This document shows, piece by piece, positions 1 to 7,154 of a stretch of 17,946 nucleotides of DNA. The position numbers were made by a program, and so were the translations under genes. The stretch is from CAYNTC01 sp964432925 (GTDB lineage Bacteria; Planctomycetota; Phycisphaerae; Sedimentisphaerales; Anaerobacaceae): contig CAYSPM010000042.1 in assembly GCA_964432925.1 (NCBI GenBank), forward strand, positions 1 through 17,946, written 5' to 3'. Numbering within the stretch: the stretch's first letter is position 1; every line of letters starts with the position of its first letter. The notes beneath the pieces were generated by a model. It saw nothing but the letters and a program-made list of their open reading frames with translations, ran no database searches and was not told the DNA's origin.

Positions 1-27
1 CAGTAAGTCAATGGGTCTTTTAGACAT
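1..27 (-). CDS. hepT: HEPN-domain toxin (HepT-like), N-terminus only, cut by window edge
   Basis: Only nine codons are visible, reading MSKRPIDLL from an ATG at 27-25, and the gene continues off the left edge. The start overlaps the 3' end of the neighbouring MNT gene by eight bases, the usual arrangement in MNT/HEPN (MntA/HepT) modules, where the HEPN ribonuclease toxin follows the nucleotidyltransferase antitoxin. The basic MSKR-type opening followed by a hydrophobic helix is also typical of HepT proteins. The assignment rests on gene order and this short N-terminus, because the RX4HXY catalytic motif lies outside the window. Confidence 0.55.
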
Positions 28-310
28 AAATCAGTTCCGGCTCGATGAATTTGAACACTTGAGAAGTAACTGCTCGACTTGAGACGAGGTTAACTGATGC
101 TTTGAGTAATTTTTCGAGTCTTTCGGCAAGGGTTACGAACTCCAGGCCTATTGATGGGTCAACCTCGACGAGTATATCCACGTCGCTGTCTTGACGCTGG
201 TCTCCTCGTGCGTACGACCCAAATAGAGCCAATTTACGGACTTTAAACTGTTTTTGCAGTTGTGGCTTGTCTTTAGCGAGGATTTTAAGGATTTCTTCTT
301 TTGTTATCAT
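20..310 (-). CDS. mntA: MNT-type minimal nucleotidyltransferase (MntA-like antitoxin)
   Basis: This 96-residue protein has the minimal nucleotidyltransferase fold signature GSYARGDQRQDSDVDILVE at residues 31-49: a GS loop, then the DxD pair (Asp43, Asp45) that binds catalytic metal. The family length is about 95-110 residues, so it looks complete. In characterised MntA/HepT systems this enzyme adds AMP to a tyrosine of the HEPN toxin and so inactivates it. Here the gene overlaps a HEPN start by eight bases, which supports that role. It has its own strong promoter in the gap after folP, so it is probably transcribed independently of the amrS-pdxB-folP operon. No clear Shine-Dalgarno sequence precedes the ATG at 310-308. 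The last residues (FIEPELIYV) are typical of the family. Confidence 0.88.
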   Translation of the reverse strand: MITKEEILKILAKDKPQLQKQFKVRKLALFGSYARGDQRQDSDVDILVEVDPSIGLEFVTLAERLEKLLKASVNLVSSRAVTSQVFKFIEPELIYV

Positions 311-338
311 AGGATTTGTATCTCAGAATTAGCCTGTT

Positions 339-367
339 AGTATAGATTTTGCGCCGTAGATAGTCAA
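339..367 (-). promoter_or_regulatory. Sigma70-type promoter for the MNT/HEPN module
   Basis: On the minus strand TTGACT (367-362) is followed by a 17-base spacer and TATACT (344-339), each box matching consensus at five of six positions. Transcription would start near 332, leaving a leader of about 22 bases before the ATG at 310. It sits wholly in the 62-base gap after the folP stop, so it gives the toxin-antitoxin pair its own expression. This is the best promoter match I found in the window. Confidence 0.7.
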
Positions 368-372
368 CGCTT

Positions 373-1296
373 CTAGTTTTGAATTTTTATTTTATTTGCT
401 ACCTTTACAACATCAACCATTTGAGCTACATCGTGGACACGAACTATTGAAACGCCTGCTACGGCGCATAAAACCACAGTCGCGGCTGTGCCGAAAATCC
501 TATCCGCCGGTTTTTCCTTTCCGGTTATCTGGCCGATGAAACTCTTTCGGCTCGTCCCAACGAGAACACGGTAATCTGTAGCGACAAAACTATCAATATT
601 TCTCAAAAGCAATAAGTTATGTTCCAACGTTTTGCCAAAGCCAATGCCGGGGTCGATGAAGATTCTGTCTTGTGGTATTCCGGCATCCTCAGCTCGTTTG
701 GCACGGCTGAGAAGAAACTGACGAACCTCACTTACAACGTCAGCATACTTAGGCTCAACCTGCATCGTTCTGGGCGTCCCCTGCATGTGCATCAGGACAA
801 CCGGTATCTGTTTTTTAGCTGCTAATTCTGCCAAACCTGGATCGCTCAAAGCTGTTATATCGTTTATAATTGCAGCACCAGCATTTAGGGCAGCCTTGGC
901 AACTTCAAAGTTATATGTGTCAACACTAATCGGCACATCCACTTTCTTAGCCAATCGTTCTATAACGGGAATGATGCGTTCTATTTGCTTCTCGAGCAAG
1001 ACTGGCGCTGCTCCTGGCCGTGTAGATTCACCTCCGACATCTATTATTGCAGCACCATCTGCTGCCATCTGCAAACCGTGCTCAACCGCCCTGCCGACGT
1101 CAAAGAACTGTCCGCCATCGCTGAATGAATCCGGCGTAACATTCAAAACCCCCATAATAAGACAGCTCGCCCCGTTAGAGGCAGCTTGCACATCCGGCTT
1201 TACTTCGTTCCTGCCAGCTTTTCTAACGGGGCCCGCTGAAAAATCCAGCCGACCACGCGGCCACTTTAGTACAGATCTGTCTCGATCCTTAACCAT
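373..1296 (-). CDS. folP: Dihydropteroate synthase
   Basis: DHPS joins 6-hydroxymethyl-7,8-dihydropterin diphosphate to p-aminobenzoate in folate synthesis and is the target of sulfonamides. The TIM-barrel motifs appear in order: MGVLNVTPDSFSDGG (48-62), DVGGESTRPG (86-95), SVDT (124-127), IND (144-146), the DPGIGFGKT loop (215-223), SRKS (249-252) and RVHD near the C-terminus. At 307 residues it is longer than the common 270-285. The excess is at the N-terminus, where about 25 extra polar residues separate a GRLDFS-like opening strand (15-20) from the MGVLNVTPD strand. It is the last gene of the amrS-pdxB-folP run, 13 bases after the pdxB stop. An alternative internal start would lie too close to the barrel, so the first ATG is kept. 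Confidence 0.96.
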   Translation of the reverse strand: MVKDRDRSVLKWPRGRLDFSAGPVRKAGRNEVKPDVQAASNGASCLIMGVLNVTPDSFSDGGQFFDVGRAVEHGLQMAADGAAIIDVGGESTRPGAAPVLLEKQIERIIPVIERLAKKVDVPISVDTYNFEVAKAALNAGAAIINDITALSDPGLAELAAKKQIPVVLMHMQGTPRTMQVEPKYADVVSEVRQFLLSRAKRAEDAGIPQDRIFIDPGIGFGKTLEHNLLLLRNIDSFVATDYRVLVGTSRKSFIGQITGKEKPADRIFGTAATVVLCAVAGVSIVRVHDVAQMVDVVKVANKIKIQN

Positions 1297-1309
1297 GAGT
1301 CTTAACGAA

Positions 1310-2464
1310 TCATTTGCGCTGTCTGATCTGGAATCCGATGCCTTTTAATTTCCGGGCTAAATTGCTATTTTCATCATCAACAATGACACGCGTGTTTTGA
1401 AATTCTCTTCGCAAAGGATATTCTCTTCTGAGTTTGTCAAAAAAAGCTCCTCTTTTTTCTGCTGGTTCATTTAGAATCCGCCGGAGCTTTACATCATCCT
1501 GTCTTATATCATAAACGCTCCGCACAGTCTGTAAAAGAACGTCCTGTTCGGTACTACTGCGTGAATCGACAAACAATTCGGGAACAGAAGGTTCAGGTAA
1601 AAAATCATTCGTACTAAATTTTGGCTCAATATCGAAAAATTTACAAACAGAGTTATATATCATAATCATGCCGGCGATCTTACCATCCAATGAATAGCCG
1701 GCAATGTGCGGCGTGCCAATATCCACTATTCCAAGCAAATTCGTGTCAATGTTCGGCTCATTTTCCCAGACATCGAGTACAACTGCTTTCAGCCCGGCTG
1801 ATTCAACGACAGCTTTAAGTGCAGAGCTGTCAACGACCGCACCTCTGGCTGCATTTAGAAAAACGCATCCCTTTTTGAGCAACTGAAAGAACTTCTCATT
1901 AGCTAAATGGAATGTTTTATCGACACCCTCAAAGGTCAATGGTGTATGAAGGGTTATGAAATCACAGTCATAGAGCGCTTCTATCGGGAGGTATTTTTGG
2001 TCGCCGGTCTGCCTTTGAAGAGGTGGATCATTGCAGAATATGCGCATTCCGAGTACCTTGCACTTTGCAGCGACTTTGCTGCCAACATTGCCAACGCCAA
2101 TTACGCCGATAGATTTGCCCTCAAGATCAATATCGAATCGTTCTGCAATCTCAAGTAAGGCGGCAATTATATACTCAGCAGCAGAGTTGGAATTAGAGCC
2201 TGGCGCCGATGCAAAACCAATTTTGTTTTTCCGCAGGAAATCTACGTCTACATGGTCAAAACCAATTGTAGCTGTGCCAACGAAACGCACATGACTTCCA
2301 GCGAGCAAATCTGCATCGACACGTGTTATACTGCGAATCAATAGAACGTCAGCGCCCGCGACGAGCTTCGGTGTAATCTGGCGATCACTAATCAGCTCAA
2401 CATCGCCGATCTGAGAGAAACACTCCCGGACAAAAGGGATATTTGCGTCGGCAACAATCTTCAT
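1310..2464 (-). CDS. pdxB: Erythronate-4-phosphate dehydrogenase (PdxB-like)
   Basis: The protein belongs to the D-isomer-specific 2-hydroxyacid dehydrogenases. It has the NAD-binding GVIGVGNVG loop (120-128), the catalytic Arg in LNAARGA (203-209), the acidic DVWENEP segment (231-237) and the catalytic His in TPHIAGYSLDGK (251-262). The last stretch, together with ATIGFDHVD (65-73), SNSAAEY (92-98) and a C-terminal domain of about 100 residues, points to PdxB rather than SerA or glycerate dehydrogenases. The length of 384 residues is close to E. coli PdxB (378). PdxB oxidises 4-phosphoerythronate in the DXP-dependent branch of pyridoxal phosphate synthesis. The gene lies 54 bases after amrS and 13 bases before folP on the same strand. 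The subfamily call is inferred from these motifs, since paralogues share the core fold. Confidence 0.88.
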   Translation of the reverse strand: MKIVADANIPFVRECFSQIGDVELISDRQITPKLVAGADVLLIRSITRVDADLLAGSHVRFVGTATIGFDHVDVDFLRKNKIGFASAPGSNSNSAAEYIIAALLEIAERFDIDLEGKSIGVIGVGNVGSKVAAKCKVLGMRIFCNDPPLQRQTGDQKYLPIEALYDCDFITLHTPLTFEGVDKTFHLANEKFFQLLKKGCVFLNAARGAVVDSSALKAVVESAGLKAVVLDVWENEPNIDTNLLGIVDIGTPHIAGYSLDGKIAGMIMIYNSVCKFFDIEPKFSTNDFLPEPSVPELFVDSRSSTEQDVLLQTVRSVYDIRQDDVKLRRILNEPAEKRGAFFDKLRREYPLRREFQNTRVIVDDENSNLARKLKGIGFQIRQRK

Positions 2465-2518
2465 AATGTTGTGCGCATTGCTAAACCTATCTCACAATCT
2501 CTCCCAAACTTCACAGTG

Positions 2519-3556
2519 CTAAAGTTCAAAACCGGCGATTTTAGTGCCGCAATCGGGACAACATGAATCCTTTGTATGATTTGCTGCTATGTAATAACCC
2601 GTGCGCTCGATCAATATTCGTCCACAGTTATAGCAAAAAGTACTCTCTGATTTCGTTCCAGGGACGTTTCCCATGTAGACGTAGTGTAAGCCCGCAGCTT
2701 TACCAACTTCATAAGCGCGTTCAAGACTTTCAAGCGGAGTAGGAACGGAATCCAGGTACTTATATTGCGGATGGAACCGACTGATATGCCAGGGGACATC
2801 GGGGCCGGCGCCGGTGACGATAAAATCCGCAAGCTGCTTGAGCTCATCCTGTGAATCATTTTCGCCTGGCACAAGTAAGGTCGTAACCTCCAGCCAGATG
2901 TCTGTCTGTTTTGCAATGTACCTGATTGTATCAAGTACAGGCTGTAATCTGGCCTTGCATAGTCTCTTATAGTAATCCTCGCTAAAGGCCTTCAGGTCAA
3001 CATTGATTCCATTAAGCCAATCCTGTGCAAAATCTATAGCCTCGATAGTCTCGTAGCCATTACTGACAAAAACATTGGTCAATCCTTTTTCCTTCGCTAA
3101 GCGTCCGCAGTCGTTGCATAGCTCCATAAAGACCGTCGGCTCAGTGTATGTATAGGCGATGCTCTTACAGCCCGTTCGGACGGCTCCTTCGACAATCTGC
3201 TGAGGGGTGATTGGCTCACCATCAATCTGGCCTCTTTCTATAGCAGCCTGGCTTATCTGCCAGTTCTGGCAAAACTCGCAGCGGAAATTACAGCCCATCG
3301 TTGCGACAGAAAAGCTGCGAGAGCCGGGCTGAAAATGAAATAATGGCTTTTTCTCTATAGGATCGGGATTGACAGAGCAGACCTTGTCGTAATTCAACGA
3401 ATACAGCATACCATCCACGTTCTGCCGCACCTGGCATCGTCCTAGTTTTTTATCGTCGATAACACACCGCCAATTGCAAAGATTGCAGTGAACCTTCTTA
3501 TCCTCTATCGGCTCCCATAACACCGCACGCTTTAGGTCTTCTGTTTTCGGTGCCAT
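2519..3556 (-). CDS. amrS: AmmeMemoRadiSam system radical SAM enzyme
   Basis: The radical SAM cluster motif CNFRCEFC lies at Cys89, Cys93 and Cys96. An N-terminal four-cysteine set (Cys24, Cys27, Cys31, Cys41) and a C-terminal pair of CxxC knuckles (CYNCG and CCPDCG) probably bind metal. These flanking knuckles, the YTYTEPTVF segment and the length of 345 residues match the AmrS family. That family co-occurs with Memo-like and AMMECR1-like proteins in a conserved system of unknown reaction. Neither partner is in this window. A good Shine-Dalgarno (AGGGGA, six bases upstream) supports the ATG at 3556-3554. The gene heads a leftward operon with pdxB and folP, and its leader lies inside a sequence repeated near 10.5 kb. 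Pyruvate formate-lyase-activating enzymes are distant relatives but lack these flanking knuckles. Confidence 0.9.
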   Translation of the reverse strand: MAPKTEDLKRAVLWEPIEDKKVHCNLCNWRCVIDDKKLGRCQVRQNVDGMLYSLNYDKVCSVNPDPIEKKPLFHFQPGSRSFSVATMGCNFRCEFCQNWQISQAAIERGQIDGEPITPQQIVEGAVRTGCKSIAYTYTEPTVFMELCNDCGRLAKEKGLTNVFVSNGYETIEAIDFAQDWLNGINVDLKAFSEDYYKRLCKARLQPVLDTIRYIAKQTDIWLEVTTLLVPGENDSQDELKQLADFIVTGAGPDVPWHISRFHPQYKYLDSVPTPLESLERAYEVGKAAGLHYVYMGNVPGTKSESTFCYNCGRILIERTGYYIAANHTKDSCCPDCGTKIAGFEL

Positions 3557-3563
3557 TTTGATT

Positions 3564-3637
3564 CCCCTACAAAATTGGCTTTACTTACGAAAGCCAATAT
3601 ATAGAATAAGCAGACCAAAATCAATCAGTATGCCAAT
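3564..3637. repeat. Left copy of an imperfect direct repeat (about 74 bp) in the amrS leader
   Basis: Compared with 10460-10531 on the same strand, both copies begin CCCCTA, share ATATATAGAATA exactly (3597-3608 and 10491-10502), then AAATCAAT and TATGC-AAT. Over the last 41 bases I count 32 identities without gaps. The first 31-33 bases need gaps. This copy covers the ribosome-binding site and likely promoter of amrS. The two copies lie about 6.9 kb apart and flank the accessory gene block. Confidence 0.55.
3596..3624 (-). promoter_or_regulatory. Candidate promoter for amrS-pdxB-folP
   Basis: On the minus strand TTGATT (3624-3619), a 17-base spacer and TATATT (3601-3596) precede amrS, giving a leader of roughly 33 bases. 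The -10 box matches five of six consensus positions and the -35 box four. It lies within the repeat described at 3564-3637, whose second copy keeps the same spacing with TATATG. Confidence 0.4.
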
Positions 3638-3699
3638 CTGTTGAATAAAGTAGCTAAAACAAACTCAGGTTAGAAATACTCGATAGAGGCAGAAGCATC

Positions 3700-3728
3700 T
3701 TGCAAGGGTGTACTAATGATATTAAAAT
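3700..3728 (+). promoter_or_regulatory. Candidate promoter of the central five-gene operon
   Basis: TTGCAA (3700-3705), a 17-base spacer and TAAAAT (3723-3728) match the sigma70 consensus at four and five of six positions. The leader to the first ATG at 3865 would be about 130 bases long and would contain the 22-base motif at 3774-3795. Apart from this, the 308-base gap between amrS and the operon holds only the two repeat elements listed here. Confidence 0.35.
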
Positions 3729-3773
3729 TCAGCACCTAAACAGGATAGCAACCTTTGGTAATTCGCCTGCTAA

Positions 3774-3795
3774 GACTACCCGGACATCGGTGCAG
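3774..3795. repeat. 22-bp motif shared with 10536-10557 (left copy)
   Basis: Eighteen of 22 bases match the copy at 10536-10557, with TACCC and ACATCGGT as the conserved cores. Each copy lies in the leader of a plus-strand gene: 70 bases before the start at 3865 here, and 40 bases before the start at 10597 for the other. It could be a regulator-binding site or a scar of a duplication. Confidence 0.4.
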
Positions 3796-3864
3796 TCTAA
3801 GGACATAGCCAGTGCCTTCAGGACTAAAATTGAAACAGATTTTTTATAAATTGAGGACTGATTG

Positions 3865-5475
3865 ATGGACCCGTTTGATCTCTCGAACTTTGTCGATAGC
3901 ATTTCACAACGTCATAAGGATAAGTATGTTGATCCTATGGTCATTTGGAAAGCTATTAGAAATTCTATTGCTGTTCGGAAGTTGATCGACAATTTGGCCG
4001 AATCCTTTCGATTACCTCCTGATTATATCGAAGATGATTTGAGAAATATGGGGTTTAGCGACTTGATTATTCGAGATAAACCATACAATAGTGCTGAGGA
4101 ACGTCTTAAGGAGGAAAAGCAAAGTCAGATATATATTTGTAATGAGCCTAACGTATTGGACCCCTTCCCATATCTTTTCAGAGCAAGTGCTAAACCTAGT
4201 TTCCTTAATGCTGTATCTGTCTCGAACGATGAGAAGGAATTATTTTCAAATCTGTTCCAAAGGCTACCAGCCACGTTTCCTAGCGACCCCTTTGTAAAGC
4301 TGTACAGAGAGGATGTATTAGGTTACTTTAAAAATTACATGAGATTTAATGCCCCTCAAATAGCGGAATATATCAGTCAATGTTTTAATGGTGATTATCC
4401 AAAGTATCTTATTACAACAGGAATTGGGGCAAATGAGCAATTTAATCACTTCGTGGCTTCTATTAACAACAATAATAGCAGTCGACGTTTGACATGGCTA
4501 ATTATTAATTCCCCCAAACGGCTCTCTTTACTTCCTGATGATTCTAATCTGGAAAACACCTTATTCATGGAATTTTCCCGAAGCAGTGTAACTGAAGAAA
4601 CGGTTAAAATCCACGAGTACACTCCAAGGAAAGCACATAGGGTTGTGTTTTGTAACGAGGGTCCCCTTCTAGCTCTCGGCCAACGTGATGGAAATTTAAT
4701 TCAGTCACTGCCTGATAAAGTTTCGGGTCGATACGGCAGGAATAAAACTCCAATCCTACTCGCGCCGATGCAAGTTGCAGGAATAGATGTTGAAACATTT
4801 TGGAGGGATATAGAGCTTGCGATCAGCACCTTTGATATTGGTGATTCGAATTCTCTCCCGATGGTAATTGCCAAATATATCTTTTTACACCAGCGTCAAA
4901 AAAAGAGGAATCTAATTTACTTAGGGTGTAATGATGACAAGCTTATTTTACTTGCGGACGAATTTGTCCAATTTTGGAATGAAGGAGTTAACAAAGAGGG
5001 AAATGACCTCCTAATGTCAAGGTTCTTCGGCTTACCTCGGGACTCTCATATGAATATCGAAGGTCTTTTAGGAAACTGTGAGAGCAAAATGGCATTTTTC
5101 CTGTTGAGGACGAATACGCGAACTGATAAGGTGCATCCTTTAGTCTTTCCGGTGATTGACCCAATAAACAGAGAACATGAAGGATTACGTTTTGGTGATG
5201 AAGAAGTAATATTAGCTTCTGCTAATTATGAGCGATTTGCAAATTTGATGCCTACGATCCTTATCGAAATCCCTTGCGAACCATCTCTCAAACACGCAGC
5301 TGTAATCGGCCAACTTTTTGCTGACGTTACTTATATATATTCTCGTTTTAAAGGTGTGGATCCAGGATCAAATCCTGAGGTAAAGTCAGTACGTGAGCGA
5401 TCCGCTCAACTCCTTTCAAAAACAGCTGAAAGAATCCGCAGTGGTTATAGAATTGAAGAGGCAATAGCTGATTGA
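3865..5475 (+). CDS. Divergent phosphoglucose isomerase-like (double SIS) protein
   Basis: A 536-residue protein whose order of motifs follows glucose-6-phosphate isomerase. A helical N-terminal region of about 175 residues comes first. Then a first SIS domain carries GIGAN (186-190) where PGI has GIGGS, and SRSSVTEET (238-246) where PGI has SKT-TT-ET. SGRY (287-290) stands for GGRF, with the sugar-binding Arg289. Acidic Glu378 and DSHMNIEG (393-400) correspond to the catalytic Glu and His regions. The C-terminus VDPGSNPEV (498-506) matches the VNPFDQPGVE region, but the usual catalytic Lys aligns with Arg510. The fold call is fairly firm. The altered phosphate loop and Lys-to-Arg change make ordinary PGI activity doubtful. 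I chose the ATG at 3865 over a TTG three bases earlier because GAGG lies eight bases upstream. The stop overlaps the next start by one base (TGATG), which implies translational coupling. Confidence 0.72.
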   Translation: MDPFDLSNFVDSISQRHKDKYVDPMVIWKAIRNSIAVRKLIDNLAESFRLPPDYIEDDLRNMGFSDLIIRDKPYNSAEERLKEEKQSQIYICNEPNVLDPFPYLFRASAKPSFLNAVSVSNDEKELFSNLFQRLPATFPSDPFVKLYREDVLGYFKNYMRFNAPQIAEYISQCFNGDYPKYLITTGIGANEQFNHFVASINNNNSSRRLTWLIINSPKRLSLLPDDSNLENTLFMEFSRSSVTEETVKIHEYTPRKAHRVVFCNEGPLLALGQRDGNLIQSLPDKVSGRYGRNKTPILLAPMQVAGIDVETFWRDIELAISTFDIGDSNSLPMVIAKYIFLHQRQKKRNLIYLGCNDDKLILLADEFVQFWNEGVNKEGNDLLMSRFFGLPRDSHMNIEGLLGNCESKMAFFLLRTNTRTDKVHPLVFPVIDPINREHEGLRFGDEEVILASANYERFANLMPTILIEIPCEPSLKHAAVIGQLFADVTYIYSRFKGVDPGSNPEVKSVRERSAQLLSKTAERIRSGYRIEEAIAD

Positions 5476-6137
5476 TGGCTCGTTTAGAAGAAAAATATCT
5501 CGAGTGTAGCGAGTGTAAACTTTGTGAGGTAGTCAATAGGCGCGAAGAGAATCGCGAAATAGAAAACACGTTTCTGGATCAAACTGATCATTTCATATGG
5601 GTCCCTGGCCTTGGGTCTTTTGTAGAAGGATATTCGCTCGTAATATCTAAAAACCACGTTCTTAATACCGGGTGTTTTGATACACAGGTCATCCAAGAAC
5701 TTGACCTTTTCATTCAAAAAATAAGAAGAAAACTTAGGAATATTTATAAAAGCGATTCCATCTTGTTCGAGCATGGTTCGATGGGGCGTCACGATTATGC
5801 TGGTAGCTGCATTGAACATCACCACTTGCATATCTTACCTGTCGATCTTCCATCGGTGCTAGAATTCTTATCGCAAAAGTTTGCGCGTCGTCACCCTATA
5901 AGTTCTCTGGAGGATTTGACACACTTCAATCAAGATAGAATCCCATACATATACTATGCCTCTGCTTCACAAGCGCAGTACGTTTTTGAAGTGCCGGTTC
6001 TTCCAAGACAATATCTCAGACGGGTTATAGCAGCGGAACGTGGACGGCCACAGGATTGGGACTGGAGAGAAAAACCGTTTATGGAAAATATCAAAGCATT
6101 TGTAATCAAAATGAAAAAACTGCGAAGGGACAAATAA
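5475..6137 (+). CDS. HIT-family protein (nucleotide hydrolase or transferase fold)
   Basis: A 220-residue protein with the histidine triad HHHLHIL (115-121), fitting H-x-H-x-H-x-x, inside GSCIEHHHLHILPVD. An N-terminal cysteine group (Cys11, Cys14, Cys17) resembles the zinc knuckle of many HIT proteins, and GSFVEGYSLVISKNHV (47-62) matches the family strand that precedes the core. HIT enzymes cleave or transfer nucleoside monophosphates through a histidine-AMP or histidine-UMP intermediate (Ap4A hydrolases, GalT). A C-terminal extension of about 95 residues beyond the triad is larger than in simple HIT proteins and has no motif I know. The ATG overlaps the previous stop (TGATG), and its own stop abuts the next ATG with no gap. 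The substrate cannot be read from the sequence. Confidence 0.82.
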   Translation: MARLEEKYLECSECKLCEVVNRREENREIENTFLDQTDHFIWVPGLGSFVEGYSLVISKNHVLNTGCFDTQVIQELDLFIQKIRRKLRNIYKSDSILFEHGSMGRHDYAGSCIEHHHLHILPVDLPSVLEFLSQKFARRHPISSLEDLTHFNQDRIPYIYYASASQAQYVFEVPVLPRQYLRRVIAAERGRPQDWDWREKPFMENIKAFVIKMKKLRRDK

Positions 6138-7154
6138 ATGGCAAGAGTAGAACGTTTCAAGAGTATTTCAAAGACCAAGCTAATTTTATTTACAATCTGG
6201 CTTGTGTCATTTTTGGTACTGACCTTTTGTACGATAGTCATTATGGCGTATCCCGGTCCAATCCCCTTAAAATATAAAATCCTGCTGTTCTTTCCTTTAC
6301 AGGTTGCAAGTGGGTTTTTCTTCCCTATAAGCATCGGGAAAATCATCCAGTGGATTCGCGAAAGAGATCTGGCGACAGTCCTCTGGAATTTTATCTCCGA
6401 TTGCAGCGATGCAGGGCTAAGCAGATTCTACGCATCCCGTGAAAAGAACGCTAAAATTGATCTGGAGAGGAGATTTAGGGAGCATAAAAAGGGAGATATC
6501 TTACTTACAGGCCCTTCATTGCGGCTTTTTCTTGCCCCTGGTGCGTATTTTCATGCTGTAATTAAGGATAACATTAAAAGTTATGAAACATACGGCGTCA
6601 ATATTAGAATTGTACATGCTGATATGGAGAGAAATGTATCTGTTCCCATCAGAGCCTATGTAGAGGAATTCAATCCGGATGGCCGACACCCGAGAGGAAA
6701 ACATAGAGTGCGTCTCGACTGGGCATCTGATATTTTTGATTGGAATAGAAGCATCGATGATATCAAAAGTTTTGATCTGGCAGAATTCTATAAGGATTTC
6801 TACAGAAAATATGGCAGTGCTCCTTCGGTGTATAGATGTCGATGTGTCAGTGACCTCGAAAATGTTGCCGGAGGTATCCGTGAATTGAATGCTACGACTG
6901 AGGGTGGTAACGTGATACGTGCGCGACAGAGCATGTGCGCACCTTACTTCACCGCTGTGATCTTTCCAGACATATGCTACTATACTCCAAACATACTGCA
7001 TCAAGAGGCCCCGGCGAATATGCCCATGCTTGCGTTCTTGGCTGGAGGTCCAGTGTACGATAAAATTCTAACGCATTTCAAGTTTCTTTGGTGGTCAGGC
7101 GAGGATTATGAAAAATTACGAGGCCCTTCAAATGAAAGAGACCCGTCAGCCTGA
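6138..7154 (+). CDS. Membrane-anchored protein with PLD-like C-terminal region
   Basis: The 338-residue protein starts with two hydrophobic helices (about 15-37 and 46-66), then has a long soluble part. In that part GDILLTGPSLRLFLAPG (119-135), GVNIRIVHAD (153-162) and IRAYVEEF (171-178) follow the pattern of phospholipase D-like domains seen in bacterial signalling and conflict proteins. The later GGPVYDKILTHFKFLWW (303-319) resembles the end of the second half of such domains. The catalytic HKD motif is absent, so it may bind a phosphorylated ligand rather than cleave it. AAGGGA upstream supports the ATG, which directly abuts the HIT stop. The 3' end overlaps the next gene by 47 bases if that gene starts at 7108. 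The PLD-like call is a pattern judgement and could be wrong; the membrane anchor is clear. Confidence 0.5.
   Translation: MARVERFKSISKTKLILFTIWLVSFLVLTFCTIVIMAYPGPIPLKYKILLFFPLQVASGFFFPISIGKIIQWIRERDLATVLWNFISDCSDAGLSRFYASREKNAKIDLERRFREHKKGDILLTGPSLRLFLAPGAYFHAVIKDNIKSYETYGVNIRIVHADMERNVSVPIRAYVEEFNPDGRHPRGKHRVRLDWASDIFDWNRSIDDIKSFDLAEFYKDFYRKYGSAPSVYRCRCVSDLENVAGGIRELNATTEGGNVIRARQSMCAPYFTAVIFPDICYYTPNILHQEAPANMPMLAFLAGGPVYDKILTHFKFLWWSGEDYEKLRGPSNERDPSA

Noticed and set aside
785..1348. A 187-codon plus-strand frame opposite folP
   Set aside because: It is antisense to a folP gene with complete DHPS motifs, has a low-complexity Ser/Pro/Ala-rich translation and no ribosome-binding site.
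5954..6346. Minus-strand frame of 130 codons opposite the HIT and membrane genes
   Set aside because: It spans the junction of two well-supported plus-strand genes and shows no recognisable domain.
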